Positions 12,855 through 23,800 are shown, counted from the first letter of the stretch. The stretch: 64,000 bases of DNA from Nymphaea colorata (GCF_008831285.2 NC_045139.1:24408412-24472411); one strand, 5' to 3'. Numbers and translations: made by a program. Notes: generated by a model from the sequence alone, not told the origin.

Positions 12855-13164
12855 GGGGACCAAGAAGAGTCCGTTTTTAAGAAAATGAACAAAACCAGCA
12901 AAAAAGTGATGCAAAATTGAAGATTAAAACGACACGGGGAGAGCAGAAAAAGTTGGCAGAGCGTACCACTAAATAATTCTCCCTTATATATTTGCCAGAA
13001 GAGGCGACCGCACACCGTTGGACAGGACGGGCTTTGAGGGGAGAAGGCCGGCGGAGTGTGAGAAGGGGTTGACGAAACGCGGCAGATGGTAGCGCAGTTT
13101 GGGGAGGAAGACGGAGGAGGGAGGGAGCCCTCCAGGATGACACTGCTACATGTACTGCAGCCAT
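9718..13164 (-). CDS. CITRX: Thioredoxin-like protein CITRX / thioredoxin z, chloroplastic, four exons
   Basis: Exons in transcript order are 13164-12967, 12649-12527, 10020-9940 and 9834-9718. All have GT-AG introns and phase 0, giving 172 residues. Residues 1 to about 55 are rich in Ser/Arg/Ala/Pro and look like a chloroplast transit peptide. GKYIRENYLV then runs into KKVSAKEVYDLV. The thioredoxin core has DFYATWCGPC with redox cysteines C95 and C98, followed by ILMAQDLEM, VKVDTDDEYEFARDMQ and VRGLPTLFF with the cis-proline. The C-terminus SPDPSKDAIRTEGLIP is diagnostic of CITRX/TRX z. In other plants this protein associates with the plastid-encoded RNA polymerase and fructokinase-like proteins and is needed for plastid transcription. 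Intron 3 is unusually long (2506 bp) and holds a 70-bp (TA)n tract. The 3' end faces the glyoxalase gene about 600 bp away. All catalytic residues are present. Confidence 0.95.
11196..11265. repeat. (TA)n microsatellite in CITRX intron 3
   Basis: Uninterrupted TA dinucleotides, 70 bp, inside the 2.5-kb third intron. The open frame across it is an artefact of the repeat. Confidence 0.95.
12790..12854. repeat. (GAA)n/(GAAA)n microsatellite in CITRX intron 1
   Basis: Purine-rich tri- and tetranucleotide run on the plus strand, which is pyrimidine-rich in the transcript. It lies in the intron between exons 1 and 2. Confidence 0.9.
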
Positions 13165-16100
13165 TGTTTGAGATAGGAATCCTTTCCAACGCAGTTACAC
13201 AGTCCCAGTAAGCGGGCGGGTAGATGGATACTTTTTGTGTAGTGCGCCAAGGGAAGGCAAAGTGGAGTGCTAAAAGCCGACAACGAAATTAAGAAAAAAA
13301 CTACAATACTTCGCTAAACCATGAAATGTTGTTTTGTTTGAATTAGCTGATTCTAAACATTCTTTTGTCAAAGATTGTCTACGTCAGATAATAAATAACA
13401 TATAAGATTTACAAAAAACACGCACAACATTAGAAATTTTGTAGTTTAATGCCATCATAGAACCGGTAGGATGAGTATGGAACTTTGGAATTCAAAATTG
13501 GGGGGGAAAAGGAAAAAGAAAACGAACTGCTTGTTGCCATTTTCTCTTTCCCTTTTGGCACTCGGCGTGCATGTTTCCAGTGAAAAGCTTATGGGGAGCT
13601 CGCACACCTAGCGTGTCCAATGAAATGATATATATAGAAAGAATAGAAAAAAAAAAAAGGAAAAGAAACGAACAAATCAAGCAAATTAATGTTGTACTAC
13701 AAAAACTCCAGGTAGCTTAAACACAACTACCTCTAAAAATCTCAAACCCTCCAAAAAACCTGTCTACACATCTTACAGAATCTACTCTACTCTTCCTGTC
13801 AAACAGTTCAAAATCAATCCAAACATAAGTGCTTCCAATTCTCCTTCCAGTGCATAGCCCTATAGCACTGCTTACACTATTCCCAAACTTCCTTTTTCAT
13901 ATGGACTGCCTGACTAGACTCTTTATCTTTTTGGACAATTATATTTTGGCAAAACTCAATCCTCCAACAAACAATGTCAAATGTTATTTGTCAACACTTT
14001 TAAAGTCATCTAATGTTAAAATGTACTTGAAATCCATTTTTAACTTCTTATTAGGGAACCTTTTTTTTCCAAACTATTTTACCATGAAATATGCAGTTTA
14101 ACCATCACCTCACAAGGAAGGAGTAAATGGTTGTTTGACTCTTCTTCTTTACAGAACAAGCAGCACCAATGCAATCAAATGCCTCTTTTGTTACAACCCA
14201 ACTTGCTCTTGGGGGAATATACCTCTATCATTAGTCAAAGTGTTAGACCTCCTTCATTCCCTTTCTTCTGACTTTTTTTTAGATCAATGTTGAACTCACG
14301 TAAGTGTGACCTTTAGCAACTAATCAATTCACCTTCCTCTTGGTTCACATTACTCATATTAACAATTTTCATAACCTCCAAGAGGCTAACTAGAGACATG
14401 ACATATTTCACTTTAGCATTATCAATATATGACCAATTCCCTGAATACTCTATCACAATCTTCCCTGGCCAAAGAGTCCATCAAAATACCACCCACCCAC
14501 ATATGTAACTAAAAATTCATTCTTTTACCTTCCCTCATTTGAACAGATCTTGTTTAATATCACCTTAATTTCATCCTAAACATTTCACACCTAGATTCCT
14601 TTCTTAAGTAATGTAAAGAGTCCAAATGCTTCTTCTATGGTTAAGGTATCCATCCTTACACCACTATTAAAACATGGAATTGTTATTGGTTCTTTGCACA
14701 GTTTATTTTTTAATAATGATGTATTCATTGCCTCCAATTGTTTAAGCCTCACTTCCTCAATTTTGAGGTAACATAATATATTTCATTCAATTCACCTTTT
14801 TCCTCTTTTTTGATCCCTTATCGTCCACCCAAAGAAATTGAGTCGTCATTTTCTCGATCTGATTTATGACATATTCAGGCAACCAATAAATTTGCATCAA
14901 AAATCTAAAATGGTAACAAGGCTATGATTTATTAAAAATAATTGACCCTACATAAGAGAGATGTTGATTTTCCAAAAAGCATGCTTTCTTTCTAGCTTGT
15001 TCACCAACATCCTGCAATGATCTTCTACAAATTCCCAACAAAAGAAGGAAGCCTAAATATTTGATAGGTATTCACACCTCATTTTAAAATTTGTAACACT
15101 CCTCACCCTTATAATCTTGCACATTATATAACATTACCTTTGACTTGGATTTATTTATGTAAAATCCAACTTTCAACTCAAGTTCCTTGAGATAGATTTT
15201 AAGCTCTTTTAAAATCTTGATTGAAGCAGTACAAAAAATAATTGTCATCAACAAGACATTAAGAACTTATACTTTAATTCTTTCATCGATATTGTTGCAA
15301 TTATATCATTTTTTTCTTTACTTTTGCTTTCAACCCTCTCATAAACATCTCCATGAAAACAATTAAAGGTAACAATGGATCCCCTTGTCTCAATCTTTTA
15401 TTGCAGTCAAACTGCCTTCCCTCTGTACCATTTATGAGCAAAAAATATGAAGCAGATCTAATGCACATCATCATGCATAGGATTTAGTCTTCATGAAAGA
15501 CTACAAATTGACTTCTAAGAATCCCCATGCGATGCAATCATATCCCTTCGAAAGATCAAGTTATAGACAAGCAAGTTATTGTTTAGCTTTCATAAACCAA
15601 TCCATGATCTTATATCGAACAAAAAACAAATTAATCATGGATTACTTAATCTTCAAGAAATGTGCCTTGGTTTTTCTTCATCACCTTAGCAAACATATAG
15701 TTCATCCTTAAACCAATGCTTTTTGCTGTAATTTTATATAAGCAATTGCACAAAGTAGTCTTTAATTCAGAAACCCCTGAAAACTTAAGAATAAGCATAA
15801 TATTCATCTCATTGACACTCCAAATAAATCTTCTAATTTTGAAAAACATACTATTCTTTGGAAATTGCATTAGTAATTATATCCAACATGTCTTGATAGA
15901 AAATATTCAGGAATCCATCTGGTCTCATGATAGTTTCTCCATCCATGCTAAAACCAATTTGCTAACTTCCTAACTAATAATTAGATCCATTAACCCTTAG
16001 CTATCACTATTTATAATATCTCTTCATCATTCACAAAACCTAACATAGTACTTGATGGTTCATTCTAATTCACGAACTCCTCAAACTAAGAAATAGAAAT

Positions 16101-16370
16101 TTTCATAAACTCCCTCTCAATTTCCTCTATTTTGTTTTTAATCTCTATTACTTCAACACAAATTTTTTGTCCATTTCCTTAGCCACTAATTGGATGAATA
16201 TTTTGAGTCTTCATCTCACAACCACCTCACTTTTGATTTATTTTTCCAACATCATTCTTCTTAATTGAACATAGATAGAAGCTCCAGTTTAATACTTCCC
16301 TTTCATCAGCTCCCAACTTGCCACTTTTTGCATTAGTATATAAATCCTTAAGCTATTTGAACAAACTATT

Positions 16371-16375
16371 GGCCC
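16371..16375 (+). repeat. Target-site duplication, left copy (ggccc)
   Basis: ggccc directly precedes TGTCACGGGCC at 16376 and recurs directly after GGCCCGTGACA at 20825-20829. A 5-bp duplication flanking TG...CA ends is the mark of LTR-element integration. Confidence 0.7.
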
Positions 16376-16795
16376 TGTCACGGGCCGACAACTCCGGACC
16401 GTGCGGCGCGGCAAACTCTCGCCAGTAAGCCGCAAGCCTTCGCCTCGTTCAAGTGGGCGCAGATCACTTGAACGCTTTCTCGAAAACAAAGGACACAAAT
16501 TTGCACAAAGAGTGTGGAAAGAAAACTCGCAATATATTTCACTTCAAAGAGAAGAGTACATCACGAGGGAAAGCAAGTAAGCTATTACACTTTACTTACA
16601 AGGATGGCCGAAGCCGCTTACAGAATTCCCGATGCCGACCATCCAAAACAAGGAATCCTAATATCACACTTAGGGAGCCGTTTTGGGAGGGTACTCCGAC
16701 ATAGGTGAACAAACTAGCTTATACCAAGACTCAACATAAGCAAAGCAAATACAGCAAAAGCAAAGGACTGTACAGACTCTAGACGCAGGGGAACA
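16376..16795 (-). repeat. Putative 3' LTR of the minus-strand gag-pro-chromodomain half
   Basis: On the minus strand a purine tract (TTGAAGGGGGGAG, about 16799-16811) is followed by TGTTCCCC at 16795, and the segment ends GGCCCGTGACA at 16376. This gives a 420-bp LTR with TG...CA ends. Its last 40-50 bases resemble the end of the plus-strand LTRs, but the rest does not. No matching 5' LTR is present in the window. Confidence 0.55.
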
Positions 16796-16845
16796 GGCTC
16801 CCCCCTTCAAAACAAGCGCCGTCCTCAGCGCTATCTGCTGTGATA

Positions 16846-17000
16846 GGTCTTCACGTCCAACGGGTAGCATTGCTTCATGCACAACGCATACTCCCACGTT
16901 GGGTCTTGCTCGCCTATCCACTTTACTTGATATTTCTTCGGCTCCCCTCGAGAGTTTGCTTTTTACCGAAGAATCTTCTCCACCCGCCGATCTGTTGCTT
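16846..17000 (-). pseudogene. Chromodomain of Ty3/gypsy chromovirus type, one in-frame stop
   Basis: Downstream of protease the minus strand reads RRVEKILR, a TAA at 16963-16965, then KANSRGEPKKYQVKWIGEQDPTWEYA. This is the pattern of retrotransposon chromodomains (RVEKIL...YLVKWKG...TWE). In chromoviruses this domain sits at the C-terminus of integrase and directs insertion to particular chromatin. Here it follows protease directly, with no integrase in between. Confidence 0.75.
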
Positions 17001-17835
17001 GCTTGGTCGGCGATACTCGCTGCACGGTGGGGTCTCGTTCTGGGAGGCTTCTGTTAGAGTCTCCGCCCTGCCTTTGTTGAAGAGTGGATACTACCACGGC
17101 CTTACCTTTATCCTTCCTTGTTGGGACGGCTGGGACCATGCAAGGGTGCCTCTCGTCCATGATACTTACACTGTGTAAGTGTGGCATCGGCACCATCTTT
17201 GATGCGCAGAGGAACTCCATGCCTAAAATCATCTGGAAATCATCTGTTTGAACCACCGAGAAGTTGGCCCTACCCGACCAACCCTCAATCATCACAACTG
17301 CATCTCGGACTATGGCGTAGATCGGTCTTGCCTCTGAGTTCACTGCCTTCACGCGTGACTCTCCCTTTCCTCGGGTGAGGCCCAATCTCCCGACTTCCTC
17401 CTCCGAAATAAAATTGTGTGTGGCTCCCGTGTCTACCATGACTATGGTAGGTCTTCCGTTCACCAGAATCTCTATGCACATGAGCTCCGTTGAAGGTGTC
17501 GTTGTCACCTTCATTTCCTCCTCTTTTGTCAAGGCGTGAAGAAGTTGGAGTGTCCCAATTCTGGACTCTTCCACATCTCCACCTTGTAGCGCATTGGCAG
17601 ACGACCTTGAAGTGCTTGCCTCTGTAGCCCTCGCAGCATTGGCCTGCCCTGTCGGCCTTACTTGCTTTGGGCAGACACGTGCCTCATGCCTTTCCCCACA
17701 AACCCAACAAGTTACTTCTCTTGGTGGCCCATTGTATTCCCTGCGAAAGAATTGCCTTCCCCCAGTTTGCCTCTGAAATGACGATCCACTTCCGTCTCGT
17801 TGCTGCTCCTTACCATTGTGGTCAGACTCCCTCAT
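16963..17835 (-). CDS. Ty3/gypsy nucleocapsid zinc knuckle and aspartic protease
   Basis: 290 codons from the ATG at 17835. The N-terminal part holds the nucleocapsid knuckle CWVCGERHEARVC (CX2CX3HX4C, a shortened variant of the usual CX2CX4HX4C). It is followed by a retropepsin-like domain: MCIEILVNGRPTIVMVDTGA, with the catalytic DTGA, then THNFIS and a second block MILGMEFL. Normally this would run on to reverse transcriptase; instead it goes through a Lys/Arg-rich linker straight into chromodomain sequence and a stop. The start overlaps the end of the capsid frame by 14 bp in another frame, so translation as gag-pro needs a frameshift, or the gene is mutated. Confidence 0.82.
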   Translation of the reverse strand: MRESDHNGKEQQRDGSGSSFQRQTGGRQFFRREYNGPPREVTCWVCGERHEARVCPKQVRPTGQANAARATEASTSRSSANALQGGDVEESRIGTLQLLHALTKEEEMKVTTTPSTELMCIEILVNGRPTIVMVDTGATHNFISEEEVGRLGLTRGKGESRVKAVNSEARPIYAIVRDAVVMIEGWSGRANFSVVQTDDFQMILGMEFLCASKMVPMPHLHSVSIMDERHPCMVPAVPTRKDKGKAVVVSTLQQRQGGDSNRSLPERDPTVQRVSPTKQATDRRVEKILR

Positions 17836-18727
17836 TGAAGGTCTCAGTGTAGCTTTTGCGTTGGGTATCTGCCAAGCGCTCGGCTGTCACATATGCTTGC
17901 TCCAAAGTCTTTGGGTCTGATCTCTCCACATCGGCTTGGGCCCAAGATTGGAGCCCTATGATGAACCAGTTAAGCTTATCCTTTTCTGGCATCTTAGGTA
18001 CATCCAATATGAGCTTTTGATAGGCTCTAATATATTCCCGCAAGGAACCTGTTTGTCTCAGGTTCACCACCATCCGGTAAGTCTGTCTCTCGGCATCCAC
18101 GGGCATGAAGTACCCCCTCAACTGTTTACGGAAGTCGTCAAAAGTAGCGATTGTGCAATCGCCATTCTCAACGTCAAACATCTTCCGCCTCCACCAAGCC
18201 ACAGCATCTCCATCTAACAACATTGCTGCGGTCTTTATCTTCAAGTCCTCCTCTACTACGTTTTGCAAGTCCAGGTAGTAGTCCACTTGAAACAGAAAGT
18301 TGTCGATCGCCCTCGCATCCCGGCGACCACTGTACTTCGCCGGACGTTGAACGTCGACCCTACTGGTCCTCTTATGGCTACTGCTGGATGAGCTAATACG
18401 TAGCAGTCTTTGATTTGAAGCCCGAAGTTCAGCAACTTCGTCCTGCAAGTTCTTCACCAAGTCGAAGAGTGAACGGTTCAAGGCCACTGACTCGGCCATC
18501 TGTTCCCGCATCAACTTCATCTCCTCCTTGAATCCCTCAAAGGTCTCGGCAGCAAAGCCGAGGGCTTCCTCATGGGTGGCCACATCTGCGACCAACCTAT
18601 TCACCGTATCTTCCAGGTTTCCCTGGCCACGGTCTGGGCTCGTCTCCCCTTGACGGCCTGGGCTCGCCTCCTCTGGACGGGCCGGTTCCTTGCCTTTGGC
18701 ACCTCGCAGATTATATGATGATGCCAT
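17822..18727 (-). CDS. Ty3/gypsy gag (capsid) protein
   Basis: 302-residue capsid polyprotein starting MASSYNLRGAKGKE at 18727. An in-frame ATG at 18826 would add residues encoded by the adjoining LTR and is unlikely to be original. A heptad-like helical stretch (VNRLVADVATHEEAL through VKNLQDEVAELRASNQ) is followed by the retrotransposon gag domain: YSGRRDARAIDNFLFQVD, AVAWWRRK, FDDFRKQL, LREYIRAYQKLIL. It ends at a TGA at 17822-17824 that overlaps the next frame. Gag packages element RNA in virus-like particles. The frame is intact over the capsid domain, suggesting activity not long ago. Confidence 0.85.
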   Translation of the reverse strand: MASSYNLRGAKGKEPARPEEASPGRQGETSPDRGQGNLEDTVNRLVADVATHEEALGFAAETFEGFKEEMKLMREQMAESVALNRSLFDLVKNLQDEVAELRASNQRLLRISSSSSSHKRTSRVDVQRPAKYSGRRDARAIDNFLFQVDYYLDLQNVVEEDLKIKTAAMLLDGDAVAWWRRKMFDVENGDCTIATFDDFRKQLRGYFMPVDAERQTYRMVVNLRQTGSLREYIRAYQKLILDVPKMPEKDKLNWFIIGLQSWAQADVERSDPKTLEQAYVTAERLADTQRKSYTETFNEGV

Positions 18728-18796
18728 GGCTCCTTCTTCAACGGCAGCAAGTCGGCGCGACGATCTACACCGACTCTCCAATCGCTTCCCTTGTCT

Positions 18797-19505
18797 TTGC
18801 TGGTCGACTGTGTCTGGCCTGGCCAAGCCAGTAAAAGGTAATGCTGCTTGGCCAGCTTATGCATAGTTGGAAGGCATGTGGGATCAATCGGTCGCCGAGT
18901 CAAGCATAAAGCAATGCACGTGGAATGTGCAGCGCGGTGGTGCAGTGACAAGGCGTTTAAATGCATCAAGATCAGCAGTCCCTTTGGAAGTGCAAGTCCG
19001 TCGTTGGGGAATCCAGTGGGTTCCCCACGCGTAGTGTTTGGATACACAAGGAGGTGCGCGTGGGTTAGGGGCAATTCCCCCAGTGGGCGCATACGCTGCG
19101 TTCCACAACCGCGTAGAGTCACGCGGGGGTGAGCAAGTGAATGCTCATCGTCGAGTAGGGCGATGGTCGACCGCCTTACTTAATGACATATAGTCGTCAA
19201 CTGGCTTCGGCTGGGGACTTCCTCCAAAAGGAAAGTCTACCCCCACCCAGATTTCGTTTGGATGTAGATAGGCACTTGGAAGAATGACAAAGTTCTGACA
19301 GGGCCTCATGGCCACGGCTTGCCGATGGTCGACAATGGGATAAAACCTGGGTGATGGTGTGCCGAGTGCTTTGCACTCCTCGTCTAGTCCACAGTCCCGA
19401 ATAATGATGAATGCTTCCGCTAGCTTAAAAGAGGTGTCAGGCTGGCCGAATGCTTTGGGGAACGCCTTCGGCGCCGCACGGGTCGGAGAAACTCGGCTCG
19501 TGACA
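18797..19505 (+). repeat. 5' LTR of the TRIM-like half
   Basis: About 709 bp, matching 20115-20824 with roughly 15 differences (about 2%). It ends CTCGTGACA immediately before a primer-binding site. The first bases (expected TGTTGC) are altered to ctttgc, so the LTR is damaged where it meets the minus-strand gag half. Confidence 0.8.
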
Positions 19506-20114
19506 AGTGGTATCAGAGGAGACGATTTCTCGAAGGGAACTTGAAAGATGAGAACGCTGCGATGATAACAAACAAGTGGTTCAAAGAGAAACGTTGGCTT
19601 GTTTGGTGCCCTAAGGGTTCGGGCATGTTCATCGGACACTGGTTCAGGTGACCGCGTTGGTGTTGGCCAGATGGAGATCACACGTTCCGAAGATGGTGTT
19701 TGGGCGTCAGGAGTAGAAGGGCCAAGAGAGCCGCTCGCTGAGACAGATAGGGTGAGACCCAACGTGGAAAAAGATTGTCCAGAAGGGCAAGTGCCCTTAG
19801 TGTTGACATGTCTCGAGGAAGGAGCATGTGCACGGGTTGGCAACACAGCTTGGGAGTTTGAAACTTAGTGGTCGTCGGATATGTTCCGGGCTTTACTAAG
19901 GAAAAGTGCAAATAGTGAGAGAAAAGTAGGATGATGCTGAGAAATGGATTAGAGGCAAAACACCCGATAAGGCAGCTAGCCACGACGTGACGGGTGCGTC
20001 AACCAGACGAATGGATGAAGGCTCAGTTCAAAAGAAATCAAGCGAACGGTAGCTGAACTTCTATCGCTCGGGGCAAAGTCACTGAGGTCAGTGACGATTT
20101 TGGCGGTGGGAGAG
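19506..20114 (+). mobile_element. Internal region of TRIM-like element, non-coding
   Basis: 609 bp between the two LTRs. It starts at the primer-binding site and ends with a purine tract (about 20102-20114, ggcggtgggagag) just before the second LTR. No gag or pol homology is visible; short open frames here have no domains. Size and structure fit a terminal-repeat retrotransposon in miniature. Confidence 0.65.
19508..19519 (+). promoter_or_regulatory. Primer-binding site (initiator Met tRNA type)
   Basis: TGGTATCAGAGG follows the LTR end after two bases. It is complementary to the 3' end of plant initiator methionine tRNA, the usual primer for plant LTR retrotransposons. This fixes the plus orientation of the right half. 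Confidence 0.8.
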
Positions 20115-20824
20115 TGTTGCCGGTCGACTGTGTCTGGCCCGGCCAAGCCAGTAAAAGGTAATGCTGCTTGGCCAGCTTAGGCATAGTTGGAAGGCATATG
20201 GGATCAATCGGTCGCCGAGTCAAGCAGAAAGCAATGCACGTGGAATGTGCAGCGCGGTGGTGCAGTGACAAGGCGTTTAAATGCATCAAGATCAGTAGTC
20301 CCTTTGGAAGTGCAAGTCCGTCGTTGGGGAATCCAGTGGGTTCCCCACGCGTAGTGTTTGGATACACAAGGGGGTGCGCGTGGGTTAGGGGCAATTCCCC
20401 CAGTGGGCGCATACGCTGCGTTCCACAACCGCGTAGAGTCACGCGGGGGTGAGCAAGTGAATGCTCATCGTCGAGTAGGGCGATGGTCGACCGCCTTACT
20501 TAATGACATATAGTCGTCAACTGGCTTCGGCTGGGGACTTCCTCCCAAGGGAAGTCTACCCCCACCCAGATTTCGTTTGGATGTAGATAGGCACTTAGAA
20601 GAATGGCGAAGTTCTGACAGGGCCTCATGGCCACGGCTTGCCGATGGTCGACAATGGGATAAAACCTGGGTGATGGTGTGCCGAGTGCTTTGCACTCCTC
20701 GTCTAGTCCACAGTCCCGAATAATGATGAATGCTTCCGCTAGCTTAAAAGAGGTGTCAGGCTGGCCGAAGGCTTTGGGGAACGCCTTCGGCACCGCGCGG
20801 GTCGAAGAAACTCGGCCCGTGACA
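20115..20824 (+). repeat. 3' LTR of the TRIM-like half
   Basis: 710 bp, TGTTGCCGG...GGCCCGTGACA. It follows the purine tract and is directly followed by ggccc, the right target duplication. The 94-residue open frame that occurs in both LTRs is a by-product of the repeat. Confidence 0.82.
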
Positions 20825-23800
20825 GGCCCACTCATTAATATTACCCAAATGCTTTCTATTTCACCCCATAATATTCTTTTTACTATTAGTTTCAAGCGAA
20901 TACAATTCATGGGATAGCATGAATACCTTAAAGACCCATGATGCGCAATAATTTCCTTAGCATGTCACGACAGACTCCAAGATCTAGCATACTGAATTCT
21001 AGACCAATTATAAGTTTCTCTAACATGTCTCCATGCTACAAACCAAGGGATGTAGCTTTGTTACCATTTTCCATATACATCTTAGACTCTCCACCCATTG
21101 ACATGATGCCTTTCAAGGTCAGCATTGAAATTCGCTTACTGGTCAAGAGACAACACAGTGATACAAGATACCAACTAAGATTGTACTCGATAATGACATT
21201 TCCTATCTTCCATTTGACCGAGTAAACTAGCAGGAAAGATCCTCAACCTCCCTTAACCTTCAAAACTCAACATGATTATTCAAAGCTCAACAAGACTACA
21301 TGTTAGGAGGGTTTCCAATTTTCTTATTACTAACCCACATCTCATTAAAATCTCCAACACATATAATCAGTAAAAATCTCTCACACTCTTAATCAAGTCT
21401 TCCAATTGCAAGAAATAATCAACTCTCTGATCTCTAGCATTTGACGAATATAATCCAATAACAATAAACATTGTTTTCAACTTATTTAAGATAAAACACC
21501 CAACTGTTCCTCATCTCACTTTCTATCAACCTTCATGGATAACTTATCTTGATGTCAAAAACAAACTACTCTAGAAATATTTTTATCTAATTCGAAAATA
21601 GAGGCATACTCTAATCATTCACATTGCCACCGACCAATTTTAAGAGCAATTTTTTAATCATCTAATCATAGGCAAAGGAAATACAAAGTTATTTCTCCTC
21701 CACGAAGGCTATCAAATTCATGCTTCCAGATGCCTAGTTGTTTCCTCAAAATTTCAACTAATAATTTTCATTGCATATAAAGAGCCTACATTTTTCCCAG
21801 ATCTATGTTGTATTTTTCATCTAACTTGCATAGTCATTAATACACTCCACAACCTCCTATGTAGGGTTTCCCTTCTTCCTTCCCTTCTTTCTTGTTTTCC
21901 TCCTCACTATACCTTTCACCCATGTTCCTTTTGTAGCTATTATGTTCTATTAATAGAAGCTCACCCCTAGACTTATCAGTCTACATACTATTTTTACAAT
22001 TGCCTTGAGACCCAACCTCCCTCAAAAGACCCAATTCTTTACCTCCTCCCTTGTCAATAATACTTTGTTGAACCTCAAAAGCAAATATGCAGGGTATAAC
22101 CAATTCATCGCCCTTGGGCATACCAGTTAGACAATCAAATGGATTAATCAAAACAAGGCATAAAATTTTACTTATATCCATAGTGGAAGCCTTCATCATC
22201 AGACACCAATTCTCTTTTAATATCTATCTCACATGTTCCTAACCCTTATCATAAATCTTCACTCTACCAAAATCGACAAAAGTGAAAAGCAATAAACATA
22301 ACAACATGTATAACACACAAATATGAAGTACACACACACACATATAATGCTAAGGAAATACAAATTATCATTTAATTTAAAATTGATAAATATTAATTGA
22401 AAATTGTACTAATGATAGATCTTCTTCTTGTTAACTCATTTGTTTAGTGCAAAAAACATGACAAGTTAAATAGAAAAAAAAACATATCATAAAGAAACAC
22501 AAATTCTAATATGAATTTCCCACGTATTAATTGAAAATGTTGTACCTTTTTCTTGCTAATCAACTCCTTTCTTTAATGCAAAAATTTGACATGGAAAATA
22601 AAAGAAAAATACCACTTTACACTTGACAAACAAGAATTATCAATCTGGGGGCCCCTCTTTTGGTTAGGGTTCTAGCAGGGACAAGGGGGTGTTTCCCCGC
22701 TTGGGGGGAGAGAAGAAGTAAGATAGAGCTTGACGGGGGTGATGTGTAGGTTCTACTACATCAAGGCAAGGAATTTGTGTCGATAGGCAATGAACAGGCA
22801 CGACCTCTCAGGGAGAGGGTTCAATAGTATTCCATTGAGACACCATTACTGCCTAAAAATGGGAGTCAATAGTAAGTAACCCTCAGAGTGTTGAGGATTA
22901 GTTCCAATCCCTTTCGGAGCTGGAAGCAAAGGTAATTGAAGAGAAAAGTAAACTAATTATTTCACAAATGGCGTACAAAGAGATGTTGAAACCTTTCTAG
23001 TTTTTAGCGATAGTAGTCCTTTCAAAAGGTAATAGCAAGGCTTGACTTGACTACTCCTTCGTGTTTGAGTCACTACGAAAGCTATAGAGCTTCGTCCTAA
23101 TATACAGTTCTCTTTAGTGGGAAGGAAAAACTTCTTGGTAAGAGTTTTATCTAAAGAAGAGCAGAACTTCATCCTCCAACTTGGCATATGGAGGGTTGGT
23201 GGATGCATGGTCTTGGCCACGAGGTGGAGTCTGGGCAAAGCCCTGAAAGTTGAAGCAACTTCTAGAGTGCGGATTTGGGTGTGCCTCTCTGATCTTTAAA
23301 TGGAGTTATGGAACACAAATAGTATTCTTTGATCTTATGGGCATCATAAGAGCTCACTTTGTTGGGATAGATCAGTTTACAAGTGAACATGAACGGCTGG
23401 GGATTGCCCACATGCTTGTGGAGGTGCCTCTGGATTTTGTTTGAGTGGTGGAGGCTGTACTTTGGTAGTTGATGGCAAAGTCCTTTCCTAAGTCATAGAA
23501 TATGAATCCATCATAAGGTTCACACTCATAGCCAAAGTGAACGAGTTGCCTACAACATTTTGAAGAAGCTTGTTGATTGACATCTGATTAAGCTTTTTAA
23601 TAAAATAAGGTATATACAATGAAAATGTCAAAGCTTAGTGGTGATGAATCGGCCAAGATGCATGCTTTTTGCTTGTTAAATTTTGATTTTTATGTCTCAC
23701 TATAAACAAGACTACAGATCTTGACAAGAGCTTCGGTGGTCTCTTTGTCTTACAATATGTTCTTTTGAATGAATTGGTTATCTATGTTACCAGAAAAGAA

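Larger units (their letters stand above)
16376..20824. mobile_element. Composite non-autonomous LTR retroelement (gag-pro-chromodomain half joined to TRIM-like half)
   Basis: A 4449-bp insertion has TG...CA ends that are inverted repeats of each other (TGTCACGGGCCGA / TCGGCCCGTGACA), flanked by ggccc on both sides. The left part, 16376 to about 18796, carries gag, protease and a chromodomain on the minus strand. The right part, about 18797-20824, has two direct LTRs and a primer-binding site on the plus strand. No reverse transcriptase, RNase H or integrase is present, so it must have been mobilised in trans. Both outer ends are U5-type LTR ends of related LTR families. The parts may be a chimeric cDNA that integrated as one, or two elements joined by later rearrangement; the shared duplication favours the first. 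Confidence 0.7.
13690..22250 (-). mobile_element. Decayed L1-type LINE, split by an LTR-element insertion
   Basis: Read on the minus strand, fragments of a plant LINE follow in the right order. Endonuclease words occur near 21300-21500 (VGDFNE at 21341-21358, then SNARDQRVDYFLQLED). The reverse transcriptase shows RQGDPLLPL around 15375-15390 and a degraded YADD box read as TIIFCTA near 15225-15245, followed by INKSKSKVMLY. A zf-RVT tail (CKKEEESNNHLLLPCEV) is at about 14110-14200. Many stops and frameshifts interrupt it, so it is dead. The reading joins smoothly across the 16376-20824 insertion (INEWANSLFK on the empty-site join). Outer ends are approximate; I could not find a poly-A tail or flanking duplication. 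Confidence 0.75.

Noticed and set aside
18728-18826. N-terminal extension of gag beginning MARPDTVDQQ
   Set aside because: These residues come from the adjoining LTR and junction; the natural start is the ATG at 18727.
18848-20452. Identical 94-residue frames in both LTRs of the TRIM-like element
   Set aside because: The conservation comes from LTR duplication, not from coding; no domain is seen.
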